From the NCBI GenBank assembly GCA_012932295.1, contig JAAONU010000085.1, forward strand, positions 1 through 64,000: a stretch of 64,000 bases of DNA, read 5' to 3'. This document shows, piece by piece, positions 13,613 through 24,400 of the stretch. Below the pieces are notes generated by a model. It had not been told where the DNA came from. It saw only the letters and a program-made list of their open reading frames with translations, and did not search any database. Both the position numbers and the translations under genes were made by a program. Source of the stretch: Cyclina sinensis. Taxonomy: Eukaryota > Mollusca > Bivalvia > Venerida > Veneridae. The stretch's first letter is position 1. Each line of letters starts with the position of its first letter.

Positions 13613-14097
13613 CTAATTTTATCCTGTCAATTATTTCATATCCAACCCGATAAAGGGGGGTCGTATAAATTTTGCTTTATACGGCACATGCTACGTCATC
13701 ACCGGTGACGTCATGAACTAGTTTTGTGTTTATAAACAATATTATAAATAATCAGAAGGAAGTGATTAAATGGTTGTTATTACAAACAGAGACTACTTGA
13801 ATAAAAATTAAATATTTCAATATCTAGATCTTATAATATAGCACGATCATTTAAGGAAAAAAATATATCGAAATTTTGGAACTATTTTTGTGTATATGTT
13901 CACCTGATGGATAACCTTGACATTTGAAACACTTTAAAGATAGGTTTTCAATATCCTAGTAATTTATTGACAAATGCCAGATGTGACAGGATAAATAGAA
14001 TAATAGGTTAGTGTCTTAAATGAGAAAGTTTATCCGGCTCGGCTGCGGTATTTATCGGGTGAGCCTTATTAAGACACTTACCTATTATTCTCTATTT
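13613..14097. mobile_element. Palindrome-rich insert in P1
   Basis: P1 sequence stops after '…AAAATCT' and resumes at 'AGCTCCAGTG'. The ~485 bp between begins with TTTATCCTGTCA, and its inverse TGACAGGATAAA lies at 13984-13995. A second inverted pair, about 13998-14019 and 14071-14092 (…GTGTCTTAA / TTAAGACAC…), makes a ~100-bp hairpin. At 13699-13713 overlapping palindromes TCACCGGTGA and TGACGTCA occur. No ORF. Probably a MITE-like element, perhaps two. Confidence 0.55.
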
Positions 14098-14443
14098 AGC
14101 TCCAGTGAAAAATCTTGGTAGAGCTTCATGCAAGGAACATCCCAGGCAAGTTTCATCTAATTTTGCCCTTTGGTTTCAGAGGAGATGTCATTTAAATGAA
14201 AAGTTGATGACGGACGGACGGACGATGGACGACGAACAAAGACTGATCAGAAAAGCTCAACCTGAGCACTTTGTGCTCAGGTGAGCCAAATACAAAAACC
14301 TAAAAAACAGCGTTATAACGGCTTTTAAGATACCGTACTTTCAGTACTGATGACATTGGTTTTCTCCCCTTAATATCGTGGATACTGAAAATTCTTGAAA
14401 AAATAGTGCGTATTATATTCGAGCGTTTACGGTTTTCCATTTA

Positions 14444-15484
14444 ACAAGAAATGTTTGTAAAACATAAATGCCCCCCGGCAGCACCTAATTGCTTGTGGTT
14501 GGGCCAAAGCGTTCTCTAGTTATTGATCAGAAACCGTTTTTAGGATCAAGGTCCCTGTGGCCTTGACCTTTGACCTAATGACCTCAAAATCAATAGGGGT
14601 CATTTATTAGTAATGACCAACCAGCACACCAAGTTTGGTGAACCTAGGTCAAAGCATTCTCTAGTTATTGATCGGAAACCGTTTTTAGAGTCAAAGTCTC
14701 TGTGAGCTTGACCTTTGATCTGATGACCTCAAAATCAATAGAGGATCATCTACTGGTGATGACCAACCAGCATACCAAGTTTTGTGAACCTAGGTCAAAG
14801 CATTCTCTAGTTATTGATCGGAAACCGTTTTTAAGATGAAAGTCTGTGTGATCTTGACCTTTGATCTAATGACCTCAAAGTCAATAGGGGTCATCTACTG
14901 GTGATGACCAACCAGCAAACCAAGTTTGGTGAACCTAGGTCAAAGCGTTCCCTAGTTATTGATCGGAAACCATTTTTAGGATGAAGGTCCCTGTGAGCTT
15001 GACCTTTGACCTAATGACCTCAAAATCAATAGGAGTCATCTACTGGTGACGAACAACCAGCATACCAAGTTTGGTGAACCAAGGTCAAAGCGTTCTCTAG
15101 TTATTGGTCGGAAACCGTTTCTACCTACAAGGTCAATGTGACCTTGACCTTTGACCCCTTGACCCCAAAATCAATAGGGGTCATCTACTGGTGATGGACA
15201 ATCATCCTACCACGTTTGAAGTTCCTAGGCCTAAGCGTTCTTTAGTTATTGGTCGGAAACCGTTTCTACCTACAAGGTCAATGTGACCTTGACCTTTGAC
15301 CCCTTGACCCCAAAATCAACAGGGGTCATCTACTGGTGATGGACAATCATCCTACCAAGTTTGAAGTTCCTAGGCCTAAGCATTCTTTAGTTATTGGTCG
15401 GAAACCATTTGGTCTACGGACCGACGGACCGACCGACAGACAGACAAATGCAAAGCAATATACCCTTTGAAGAGGGGGCATAAT
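14444..15484 (+). mobile_element. Tandem-core hairpin element, family C
   Basis: Left end ACAAGAA with hairpin ATGTTT-GTA-AAACAT at 14451-14465, then AATGCCCCCC. The interior is about six ~165-bp units carrying 'TTGACCTTTGACC', 'AAAATCAATAGGGGTCATC' and 'CTAGTTATTG'. The right side has a GACC/GACA-rich tract (about 15414-15446) and ends in AGGGGGCATAAT. Same plan as the P elements, with a different sequence. No ORF. Confidence 0.75.
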
Positions 15485-15740
15485 TATAAGGTGAGCCTTT
15501 ACCTGACCCAAACTAACTTTTGACAGAAATATTATCACAAACATCAAAACAATTCACATTCTTCCCATCACTTTTAACGAAAGCTTTTTATACACGGGTT
15601 GGTTTTTATCATAACCTGAACAACAAAACTGCCAAAAAATACTGCATTTTATACAACTGTAACTGTCTTTGAGTAAGCTTAAAACTCAAATATGGTTCAC
15701 ATTAAACCAGCAGTTATTCTTGAAGTTGTAATCATCTTGC
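15485..15740. other. No gene seen (NEMF intron side)
   Basis: Unique AT-rich sequence between repeat family C and the NEMF exon at 15741. I looked for the next NFACT-R exon (the HADLHGA region) on the minus strand and did not find it. Confidence 0.4.
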
Positions 15741-15842
15741 TTCATGTATCGTTTCACTATCAATTCATTCTGCTGCTGATAACGACCACCAATAATAATA
15801 ACGAAATTTTCTGAGCTGATATACCAGAGGAACTTCTCAAAC
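15741..15842 (-). pseudogene. NEMF: NEMF exon (start of NFACT-R), middle block
   Basis: Encodes [12 protein letters not shown] followed by a GGR-QQQNE-IVKRY block, the start of the NFACT-R (DUF814) domain of NEMF/Rqc2, which binds the 60S subunit with stalled peptidyl-tRNA in ribosome-associated quality control. Acceptor TTTTCAG precedes 15842. The first base completes a codon split with the exon at 16998-17086, so the phases agree. The 102 bp end at 15741 before GCAAGA, which would be a GC-type donor. Oddities: one extra Ile codon before the GG pair, and Tyr where the family has Asp after GGR. Both suggest relaxed constraint. The next exon is not in the window. Confidence 0.8.
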
Positions 15843-15938
15843 CTGAAAATGTCAAAATGGCTAATTGTCAGTTTTATTAACTTAAATATTCCAGTAACAG
15901 TTTACACGGATATTAATAGAACATGAAAATGGACTCTT

Positions 15939-16635
15939 CAATCAAAATGCATACATAAGAAACTGAACAACCTAAGCACTGAATTCAAAATGCATACATC
16001 AAAAACTGAACAACCTTAGTACTGAATTCAAAATGCATACATCCGAAACTGAACAACCTTAGTACTGAATTCACAATGCCTACATCCGAAACTGAACAAC
16101 CTTAGTACTGAATTCAAAATGCGTACATCCGAAACTGAACAACCTTAGTACTGAATTCACAATGCCTACATCCGAAACTGAACAACCTTAGTACTGAATT
16201 CACAATGCATACATCCGAAACTGAACAACCTTAGTACTGAATTCACAATGCCTATATCCGAAACTGAACAACCTTAGTACTGAATTCAAAATGCGTACAT
16301 CCAAAACTGAACAACCTTAGTACTGAATTCACAATGCCTACATCCGAAACTGAACAACCTTAGTACTGAATTCAAAATGCGTACATCTGAAACTGAACGA
16401 CCTTAGTACTGAATTCAAAATGCGTACATCCGAAACTGAACAACCTTAGAACTGAATTCAAAATGCGTACATCCAAAACTGAACAACATAAGTACTGAAT
16501 TCAAAATGCATACATCTGAAACTAAACAACCTTAGTACTGAATTCAAAATGCATACATCAGAAACTGAACAACCTTAGTACTGAATTCAAAATGCATACA
16601 TCAGAAACTGAACAACCTTAGAGCTGAATTCAAAA
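15939..16635. repeat. 43-bp minisatellite, array 1 (about 16 copies)
   Basis: Unit ACTGAATTCAAAATGCATAC plus 23 further bases ending …AACAACCTTAGT; period 43 bp. Variants alternate at a few positions (CATACATC/CCTACATC, CCGAAA/CAGAAA). It lies in the NEMF intron between the exons at 16998-17086 and 15741-15842. The same unit forms array 2 at 56520-56901. On the minus strand each unit contains TTTTGAATTCAGTACTAAG, a possible 3' splice site. Confidence 0.95.
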
Positions 16636-16997
16636 TTATTTTCTTGCAGTAAACTGAACTTCCGGTCCAATATTAATGTAAGAAAATAAAAGGGGCATAT
16701 CTGTGTTCAGAGGTAATGCAGGGAGCTTTTTATTCAGGAATTGTGAGTTAATTCCCCGCTAATGTTCACTAACAAAACTAAAAGTCTTTCAGATGAAACT
16801 TTGAACTGAGGTCCCATGTATGTTATTCACACTGCGCATGTAAAAGAACCAGGAGTGTTTCTAGAATGTGACACTTTCTGTATCTTGCACTGTCTAAAAT
16901 ATCTAAAACTCTTCTGGGAGAGTCTGTATATGGGAAATTCATATTGATAACAAATAAACTCAGAAAGATAGATTAGAAGGTAAAATACATGTATTAC

Positions 16998-17086
16998 AAA
17001 TGTGTCTTCCTGACTTTGTTTATCGAGGCTGCTGTGGCCACTTTTTTCAGAGTTTCCTTTGTCTTTTTTTCTGCTGACTAGAAAGC
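16998..17086 (-). pseudogene. NEMF: NEMF exon (central helical region) with in-frame TAG
   Basis: Minus strand, 89 bp. It reads A-F-stop-SAEKKTKETLKKVATAAS, then INKVRKTH. It matches the NEMF segment just before NFACT-R, where the family has AFK before SAEKK. The Lys codon is TAG here (17078-17080). Acceptor GATTCTGTAG ends at 17087; donor GTAATA begins at 16997. Length is 29 codons plus 2, matching the 1-base start of the next exon. The AG inside the TAG could act as an acceptor 9 nt downstream, giving an exon from 17077 without the stop. Start chosen by phase and by family alignment. Confidence 0.8.
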
Positions 17087-17286
17087 CTACAGAATCAAAA
17101 TCAAATATCACACAGCAAAATAACACATGGTTCTTAGATTTACCTTAATCATGAGGAAAGCTTAAGATAACAAGAAGTTTTACATTCAATGTACATGTAC
17201 TATCACAAAGAAGTGAAACAAGTATCAGAACATAGAGATTTCTGTCATTGTAATTTTTTCAGTACAATTATTCCATCTCTAATAGG

Positions 17287-18745
17287 TACTAACCTTCTGA
17301 GAAGCATCCATTGTCTTTTGTTCTTTAACCTTCTGAAGAGCATCCATTGTCTTTTGTTCTCTCTAACAGGTACTAACCTTCTGAGAAGCATCCATTGTCT
17401 ATTGTTCTCTCTAATAGGTACTAACCTTCTGAGAAGCATCCATTGTCTTTTGTTCTCTCTAATAGGTACTAATCTTCTCAGAAGCATCCATTGTCTATTG
17501 TTCTCTCTAATAGGTACTAACCTTCTGAGAAGCATCCATTGTCTTTTGTTCTTTAACCTCCTGAGAAGCACCCATTGTCTTTTGTTCTCTCTAATAGGTA
17601 CTAACCTTCTGAGAAGCATCTATTGTCTTTTGTTCTTTAACCTCCTGAGAAGCATCCATTGTCTTTTGTTCTCTCTAATAGGTACTAACCTTCTGAGAAG
17701 CATCCATTGTCTTTTGTTCTTTAACCTTCTGAGAAGCATCCATTGTCTTTTGTTCTCTCTAACAGGTACTAACCTTCTGAGAAGCATCCATTGTCTTCTG
17801 TTCTTTAACCTTCTGAAGAGCATCCATTGTCTTTTGTTCTCTCTAATAGGTACTAACCTTCTGAGAAGCATCCATTGTCTTTTGTTCTCTCTAATAGGTA
17901 CTAACCTTCTGAGAAGCATCCATTGTCTTTTGTTCTTTAACCTTCTGAGAAGCATCCATTGTCTTTTGTTCTCTCTAATAGGTACTAACCTTCTGAGAAG
18001 CATCCATTGTCTTTTGTTCTTTAACCTTCTGAGAAGCACCCATTGTCTTTTGTTCTCTCTAATAGGTACTAACCTTCTGAGAAGCATCCATTGTCTTTTG
18101 TTCTTTAACCTTCTGAGAAGCATCCATTGTCTTTTGTTCTGTAACCTTCTGAGAAGCATCCATTGTCTTTTGTTCTCTCCAATAGGTACTAACCTTCTGA
18201 GAAGCATCCATTGTCTTTTGTTTTCTCCAATAGGTACTAACCTTCTGAGGAGCATCAATTGTCTTTTGTTCTCTCTAATAGGTACTAACCTTCTGAGAAG
18301 CATCCATTGTCTTTTGTTCTCTCCAACAGGTACTAACCTTCTGAGAAGCATCCATTGTCTTTTGTTCTTTCTAATAGGTACTAACCTTCTGAGAAGCATC
18401 CATTGTCTTTTGTTCTTTAACCTTCTGAGAAGCATCCATTGTCTTTTGTTCTCTCTAATAGGTACTAACCTTCTGAGAAGCATCCATTGTCTTTTGTTCT
18501 TTAACCTTCTGAGAAGCATCCATTGTCTTTTAATCTTTAACCTTCTGGGAAGCATCCATTGTCTTTTGTTCTTTTTAATAGGTACTAACCTTCTGAGAAG
18601 CATCCATTGTCTTTTATTCTTTAACCTTCTGAGAAGCATCCATTGTCTTTTGTTCTCTGCAATAGGTACTAACCTTCTGAGAAGCATCCATTGTCTTTTA
18701 TTCTTTAACCTTCTGAGAAGCATCCATTGTCTTTTGTTCTTTAAC
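17287..18745. repeat. Mixed 36/48-bp minisatellite seeded by a NEMF exon end (about 34 units)
   Basis: Two unit types are intermixed, 48 bp (about 20) and 36 bp (about 14). Read on the minus strand, the 36-bp unit encodes VKEQKTMDASQK, exactly the last 12 codons of the NEMF exon at 18710-18774. The 48-bp unit has the same exon bases plus GTTAGTACCTATTAGAG, so every long unit repeats an exon/donor junction AAG|GTTAGT. Since both units are multiples of three, long frames stay open: 521 aa on +, and 367 and 124 aa on -. These run in frames other than the exon's and are not credible proteins. The array fills the intron next to the exon. Confidence 0.93.
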
Positions 18746-18774
18746 AGCCGCTAGCTTCTTCTTGTCAAAAAAAT
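18710..18774 (-). pseudogene. NEMF: NEMF exon (central region), source of the 36-bp array
   Basis: Acceptor GGAATTTTCAG precedes 18774. It reads FFDKKKLAAVKEQKTMDASQK, aligning with the family segment before AFKSAEKK. The preceding exon (44110-44213) ends with two bases of a Lys codon, so one base is needed here. The run of seven T (18767-18773) is one base too long and gives TGA, whereas six would keep frame. The exon end at 18710 is placed after the first repeat unit. The next unit contains TAA (18698-18700) before a good donor (AAG|GTTAGT) is reached. Phase 0 at the end fits the exon at 17086. Confidence 0.75.
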
Positions 18775-18864
18775 CTGAAAATTCCATAATATAATTGTTA
18801 ATACAATTTATTCAGTTTTAAAAATTTATTTCCACAACTTAACCCACACTAAAACTTATCATAG

Positions 18865-20312
18865 ACAAGAGGGCCATGATGGCCCTGTATTGCTCACCTG
18901 AGCATGACTGCTTTTAACAAAGTTGCTATGGACCTGGTTAATTGACCCCAGATGACCGATATTCGAACTTGACCTAGAAATTATTGAAACAATCTCCATA
19001 GAATTAAGCTTTCTGACAAATTTCCAGGTTATTTGGAATTAAGATGTTACCTCTAGAGTGTTAACAAGGTTTTTCCATATTTGGGCTCTGTGACCTAGTT
19101 TTTGACCCAAGATGACCAATACTCCAACTCCAACGTAGAAATCATCAAAAAAAACCTGTCTGACAAATTTCCAGGATATTTAGACTGAAAATGTAACCTC
19201 TGGAGATTAAAAAGGTTTTTTAATATTTAGGCCATGTGACCTAGTTTTTGATCCCAGATGACCCATATCCAAATATGAGCTAGAAATTATTGAAACAACC
19301 TTTCTGACAACTTTCAAGGACATTTGGACTAAAAATGTAACCTCTAGAGCATTAACAAGGTTTTTCTACTTTCGGGCTCTGTGGCCTAGTTTTTGACCCC
19401 CGAAAACCTATATTCAAAACAGAGCTAGAAATCATCGATAGAACCTTTCTGACAAATTTCCAGATTATTTGGACTGAAAATGTTACCTTTAGAATGTAAA
19501 CAAGGTTTTTCCATATTTGGACTCTGTGACCTAGTTTGTGACCCCAGATGACCCATATTCGAACTTGATCTAGAAATCATCAAGGCAACCTTTCTGACGA
19601 ATTTCCAGATTATTTGGGCTGAAAATGTAACCTCTAGAGTGTAAACAAGATTTTTCTATTTTTGGGCTCTGTGACCTAGTTTATGAACCCAGATGACCCA
19701 TATTCAAAGTTGAGCTAGAAATCTTTGAAGCAACTTTTCTGACAAATTTCCAGATTATTTTGGCTGAAAATGTTACCTCTAGGGTGTTAACAAGATGTTT
19801 CTATTTTTGGGCTCTGTGACCTTGTTTTTAAACCCAGATGACCCATATTTGAACTTGACCTAGAAATCTTCAAAGCAACCTTTCTGACAAATTTCCACAT
19901 TATTTGGGCTGAAAATGTTACCTCTAGAGTGTTAACAAGATTTTTCAATTTTTGGGCTCCGTGACCTAGTTTTTGAACCCAGATGACCCATATTAGAACT
20001 TGAGCTAGAAATCATCTATAGAACTTTTCTGAGAAATTTCCAGGATATTTGGACTGAAAAAGTAGCCTCTAGAGTGTTAACAAGGTTTTTCTATATTTGG
20101 GCTCTGTGACCTAGTTTTCCAACCCTGATAACCCATGTTCGAACTCGTCCAAGATATTAATGAGACAAACATCCTGACCAAGTTTCATGACAATTGAGGC
20201 AAAAATGTGACCACTAGAGTGTTAACAAAATAATTGTGGACGGACGGACGGACGACGGACAAAAGGTGATCAGAAAAGCTCACTCTGTCACTATGTGACA
20301 GGTGAGCTAAAA
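18865..20312 (+). mobile_element. Pearl-like element P5, complete
   Basis: Left end ACAAGAGGGCCATGATGGCCC at 18865, then GCTCACCTGAG. The interior is ~145-150-bp 'GTGACCTAGTTTTTGA' units only, with block 2 units absent. A GGACGGACGGACGG tract lies at about 20238-20252. The right hairpin, 20278-20307, has outer stem GCTCAC/GTGAGC and inner stem CTGTCAC/GTGACAG. The inner stem differs from P2 on both sides yet still pairs. It sits in the long NEMF intron. No ORF. Confidence 0.85.
20278..20307. other. Right-end hairpin of P5
   Basis: Stem GCTCAC/GTGAGC plus CTGTCAC/GTGACAG around TAT. Compare GAGCAC/GTGCTC in P2: a double-sided change that keeps pairing. Confidence 0.85.
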
Positions 20313-20814
20313 ATTGATTCTATTTCTGTACAACTAACTCCATGTTATGAAGGTACCTACCTGAGTTTTTACTTACTTTGCCATGAATATGTCTTCAGTC
20401 ATACGTGTACATGTAGGAACATATCAAAAAGAATAAAAGAACAATGTCTACAACAGATTTCTTTTGCCACTTTTAGTTGTTCAACAGTAACCTTGAGATC
20501 ATGAAATTAAAATTTGGAACTTCTTTGATTCCAACCCTAAACAAACAGCTTACAAGACATGTGCTTGGGGGCCACAATGGTAACATTCTTGCTAGTGTTA
20601 AATAGTTACTGGTAACTGAAACATATTGAGCATGTTCTACTAAGAACTCAACATACAAGTTGTCTAATAAGCAATACATTTAAGTTTTAAAGAGGCTGTA
20701 CTCCAGATTTGACATAAAAAAAATTTTTTCATAAATTATATATTTAGATTCCGTGAGATTATAACAACATAATATTTTACTTCAAAATTGATTATAAAAG
20801 TCAAAATAGAATAA

Positions 20815-20905
20815 AAAAATATTTTCGCTCCAGCCTGATTTGAACTCTGGACCCTAATGTTAACAAAATATTTACAACGCTTTTACTGTCACCACCATCG
20901 CCGCA
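20815..20905 (-). repeat. tRNA-derived SINE candidate (weak)
   Basis: On the minus strand, GGGTCCAGAGTTCAAATCAG resembles a tRNA B box (GGTTCAAATCC) with flanking stem. The A box is not clear. Low confidence. Confidence 0.3.
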
Positions 20906-22539
20906 TGTGATATTACAGATATTTACTTTAAATCTTAAACGATATAGTTATACCGTCGCGTTACGGTATAGCACTTTGAAAAGGAAAAAAATCAATTTAT
21001 AATGTAATTATTTGACTTATTTTTTGTCAGTAAGTTATTTTTTAAGCATTAGTCATGAATATTACAAGAAATTTATAATACAACAGTCAGGGGTGTAACT
21101 TGAATCAGTTACATTTTTTATAACTCATACAAGTTAAAAATTAATCGAATTTGCGTTCAATATTTTGACACATTTTTTTGCGGTTAAACGATGTCTTATG
21201 CAACATTTTTTTGAAAAAAAGAGCTTTATAATTTTTCTATGATCGTTGTTGCTGAAAATCATCATTTATGTGTATACATTATTCTTGAAACCTTCTAAAA
21301 GCACGTTTTTTTGATGAAAAATGAAGTAGATTTTTTGTAAATTGCATGTTTTTAAACGCTTCTAAAACATGCTCAGAATTTTTACCAGCGATGCCATAAT
21401 TTTTTCCAAGATAATTGATGTGTATTGTGTCAAGTAAAATCGTAATTTTCGATACGCATTACCTGTAAATCTTTACGCAAGCCGTTTGAAAAGTGGCATG
21501 ACATTTCTTAAAATAACTCCATTGCGTTATTTATCAGTTTCATGGAGTAAATTGTATTCTAAGAAAGACAACTCGTAAACGATTAAACGAGATAAATCGC
21601 ATGTTGTCTACCCTATGCCTTCATGCGAAAATGTCAAGAACATTAACTAACCATTATCTGAAGGAATTCGTATCAAATGATTGAGAGTGTTAAGTTTTTC
21701 ATAAGATAAAGGTTTGTTCAATAAAAAATATTTCATTTTAATTACTTTTTGATTTCTATGTTCATATGATTGATTCGACTGAATCCACACGAGTTATATC
21801 TGGAGCATCCACTGAACAATGATAGAACGACAACCTGTGTATTCTTTACACATATTTTTAGCACAAGCTTCGTTAAATTGTTAAAAATCAAGCTCGCTCT
21901 CTCATCGATTGTTTGGCAAATTATTTTCGTAAGAACACCTAAATAAGTTATTGGCCACAAAACAGTTTAACATTAGCTTATACAAAGTTAAGACAATAAA
22001 TAAATCTATTGCAAATATATTACATTTTATTTCAAGTTAACACGCTTTAGTCATGTTTGTCAGAATAGGATAGCAGTCTATCATCTAAAATTATGGCGTC
22101 AGTAAATGACCTCATGTATAATACAATTCATTTGGTGTTGATCTATGATCCCTAGATAAGCACTTAATGCATGCAATAATGACAATTACTTCCTCTTTGT
22201 ACATTTTCGACGCATAACCTGATAGCATATTTTTCTTAATAGCCGGCTTACTGCAGCTATGCTACATACATCATATCATTCTGGAAATTATCAATCTGCA
22301 CATTTGTTTTCTTGATGAGAAATATGTATAATGTATGTCAAATATATATTTAAGATAAATTTTTCGGATACTTATGGAGATAATAAACTTCATCCATACT
22401 GTCTTTAACAAATCAAAATAAAAGTAAGGAAATTATATGACAGCATCCATTTATTTCTTGTTCCAAACAAAACAGTTAGTATGTACTATACATATAACAA
22501 ATGTGCGTGTGTGCGTTCGTACGTGCGTGCATGTGTCAG
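20906..22539. other. No gene seen; AT-rich repeat arm
   Basis: Part of the left inverted arm up to about 21130, then AT-rich sequence with small chance frames only. A GTGCGTGTGTGCG-type purine/pyrimidine tract lies at 22503-22535, just before the satellite. Confidence 0.45.
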
Positions 22540-24400
22540 AGAGTAAATATAAATATTACAAATAACTGAACCAGGTTAATTTATTTGTAAATGGTTTATT
22601 AAACTTTATTCAATATCAAGTAACCCGTACACGTTACATTTTGTTACATTAACGGAAACAGGTTATTTTTGTCTGCGTACTCAACTGATAGGGATAGTCA
22701 AAATAAATACTACAAATATCTGAACCAGGTTACTTATTTGGTAAATGGTTAATTAAACTTTACTAAATATAAACTAACCCGTACACGTTACTTCTTTAGC
22801 CAAAAAATGCGATAACATATTATTTTTGTCTGAGTACGCGACTGAATGGGAGCTAGTGTCAACAAAAATACTAAAAATAACTGAACCAGGTTACTTTATA
22901 TGTATATGGTTTATTGAACTTGATTCAATATCAAGTAACCCGTACACGTTACTTTCGGGGCAACAAATAACTATAACAGGTTATGTTTGTCTGCGTACAC
23001 AACTAAGAGGGAGAGTCAACATAAATATTACAAATTACTGAACCAGGTTACTTTATTTATAAATAGTTTATTAAACTTTATTCAATATCAAGTAACATGT
23101 ATACGTCATTTCTTGGGTCAACAAATTATTATAACAGGCTATATTTTTATCTGAGTACACAAATGAGAGGGACAGTCAACATAAAAACTAAAAATAACTA
23201 AACCTTGTAACTTATTTGGTAAATGGTTTAATGACTTTATTGAATATCAAGTAACCAATGCACATTACTTTTGGGGCTAACAAATAACTATAACAGATAT
23301 GTTTTGTATGTGTACACAAATAGGATGGAGGGTCAAAAATAAATACTTAAATAACTGAACCAGGTTACTTCCTTGTTTATAGTTTATTAAACTATATTCA
23401 ATATCAAGTAAGCTGTACACATTACGTTTTTGGCCAACAAATATGTTTGACGTGAAATTTTGTTTAAGTACAAAACTGAGAGGGGGAGTCGACAAAAATA
23501 CTAAAAATAACTGAACCAGGTTACTTTATATGTATATGGTTTATTGAACTTGATTCAATATTAAGTAACCCGTACACGTTACTTTCGGGGCAACAAATAA
23601 CTATAACAGGTTATGTTTGTCTGCGTACACAACTGAGAGGGAGAGTCAATATAAATATTACCAATAACTGAATCAGGTTACATTATTTATAAATAAGTTA
23701 TTGAACTTTATTCAATATCAAGTAACATGTATACGTCATTTCTTGGGTCAACAAATTACTATAACAGGCTATTTTTTATCTGAGTACACAAATGAGTGGG
23801 AGAGTCACTATAAATACTACAAATAAATGAACCAGGTTACTTTCTTTGTAAATGGTTTATTAAACTGTATTCAATATGAAGTAGTCCGTACACGTTACTT
23901 TTTGGGTAAAAAAGAACAGGTTATTTTTGTCTGTGAACCAGATTACTTTATCTGTAAATAGTTCTTTAAACTGGATTCAATATATAGTAACCTGTGAACA
24001 TTACCTTTTTGTTCCAACAAATAATTATAACAGGTTTTTTTTTTTTTTGAGTACACAATTTAGAGGGAATATCAACATAAAAACAACAAGTAACTGAGCC
24101 AGGTTATTTTACTTGTAAGTATTTTATTTAACATGTTTAACTTTATTCAATATCAAATAACGCGTACACGTTATCTTTTTGGCCAACAAAAAACTATAAC
24201 ACGTTATACATACCCGTATTTGTCTGAGTACACAACTGAGAGGGAGAGTGAAATAAATACAACAAATAACTGAACCAGGTTACTTTAATCATAAATGTTT
24301 TTTTAATTAAACTTTATCAAATATCAAGTAACCCATACACGTTACTTTCTGGGCCAACAAATACCTGTAACAGGCTATTTTTGCCTGAGTACACAACTGT
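22540..24400. repeat. ~158-bp satellite, about 12 diverged units
   Basis: Recurrent landmarks per unit: AACTGAACCAGGTTACTT, TTTATTCAATATCAAGTAAC, CGTACACGTTACTT, CAACAAATAACTATAACAGG and GAGAGGGAGAGTCAA. Starts near 22567, 22722, 22881, 23040, 23357, 23511, 23670 and 23829 give a period of about 154-159 bp. Units differ by roughly 10-25 percent by eye, with indels. The right inverted arm has a single related stretch (GTAACGTGTACAGGTTACA, near 43957), so the array looks like a local expansion in the left arm. Confidence 0.85.

Larger units (their letters stand above)
2119..14288 (+). mobile_element. Pearl-like tandem-core element P1, split by a nested LINE
   Basis: The left end at 2119 matches the starts of P2, P3, P5 and P6 (ACAAGAGGG, then a short palindrome, then GCTCACCTGA). 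Block 1 (about 2200-3600) is tandem ~145-149-bp units with 'GTGACCTAGTTTTTGA' cores. Block 2 (about 3600-5747 and 13373-13612) is tandem ~166-170-bp units with 'GGGGCGGGGCCA' cores. The right end, 14200-14288, has a GGACGGAC tract and a hairpin closing in GCTCAGGTGAGC. A LINE interrupts the element in mid-unit (5748-13372), and a palindromic insert lies at 13613-14097. At 4545-4640 a GACAGACAGACA tract followed by GGGGCGGAGACATAAC looks like the end of a further family. No ORF is present, so it is non-autonomous. Assignment to pearl/CvA-type, Helentron-associated elements rests on architecture only. Confidence 0.75.

Noticed and set aside
15939..16635. CRISPR-like regular array
   Set aside because: Units are contiguous with no unique spacers, and the context is a eukaryotic intron.
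17189..18754. 521-aa plus-strand ORF and 367/124-aa minus-strand ORFs of repeated peptides
   Set aside because: They exist because both repeat units (36 and 48 bp) are multiples of three. The biologically meaningful frame is the minus frame of the NEMF exon, and that one is stopped.
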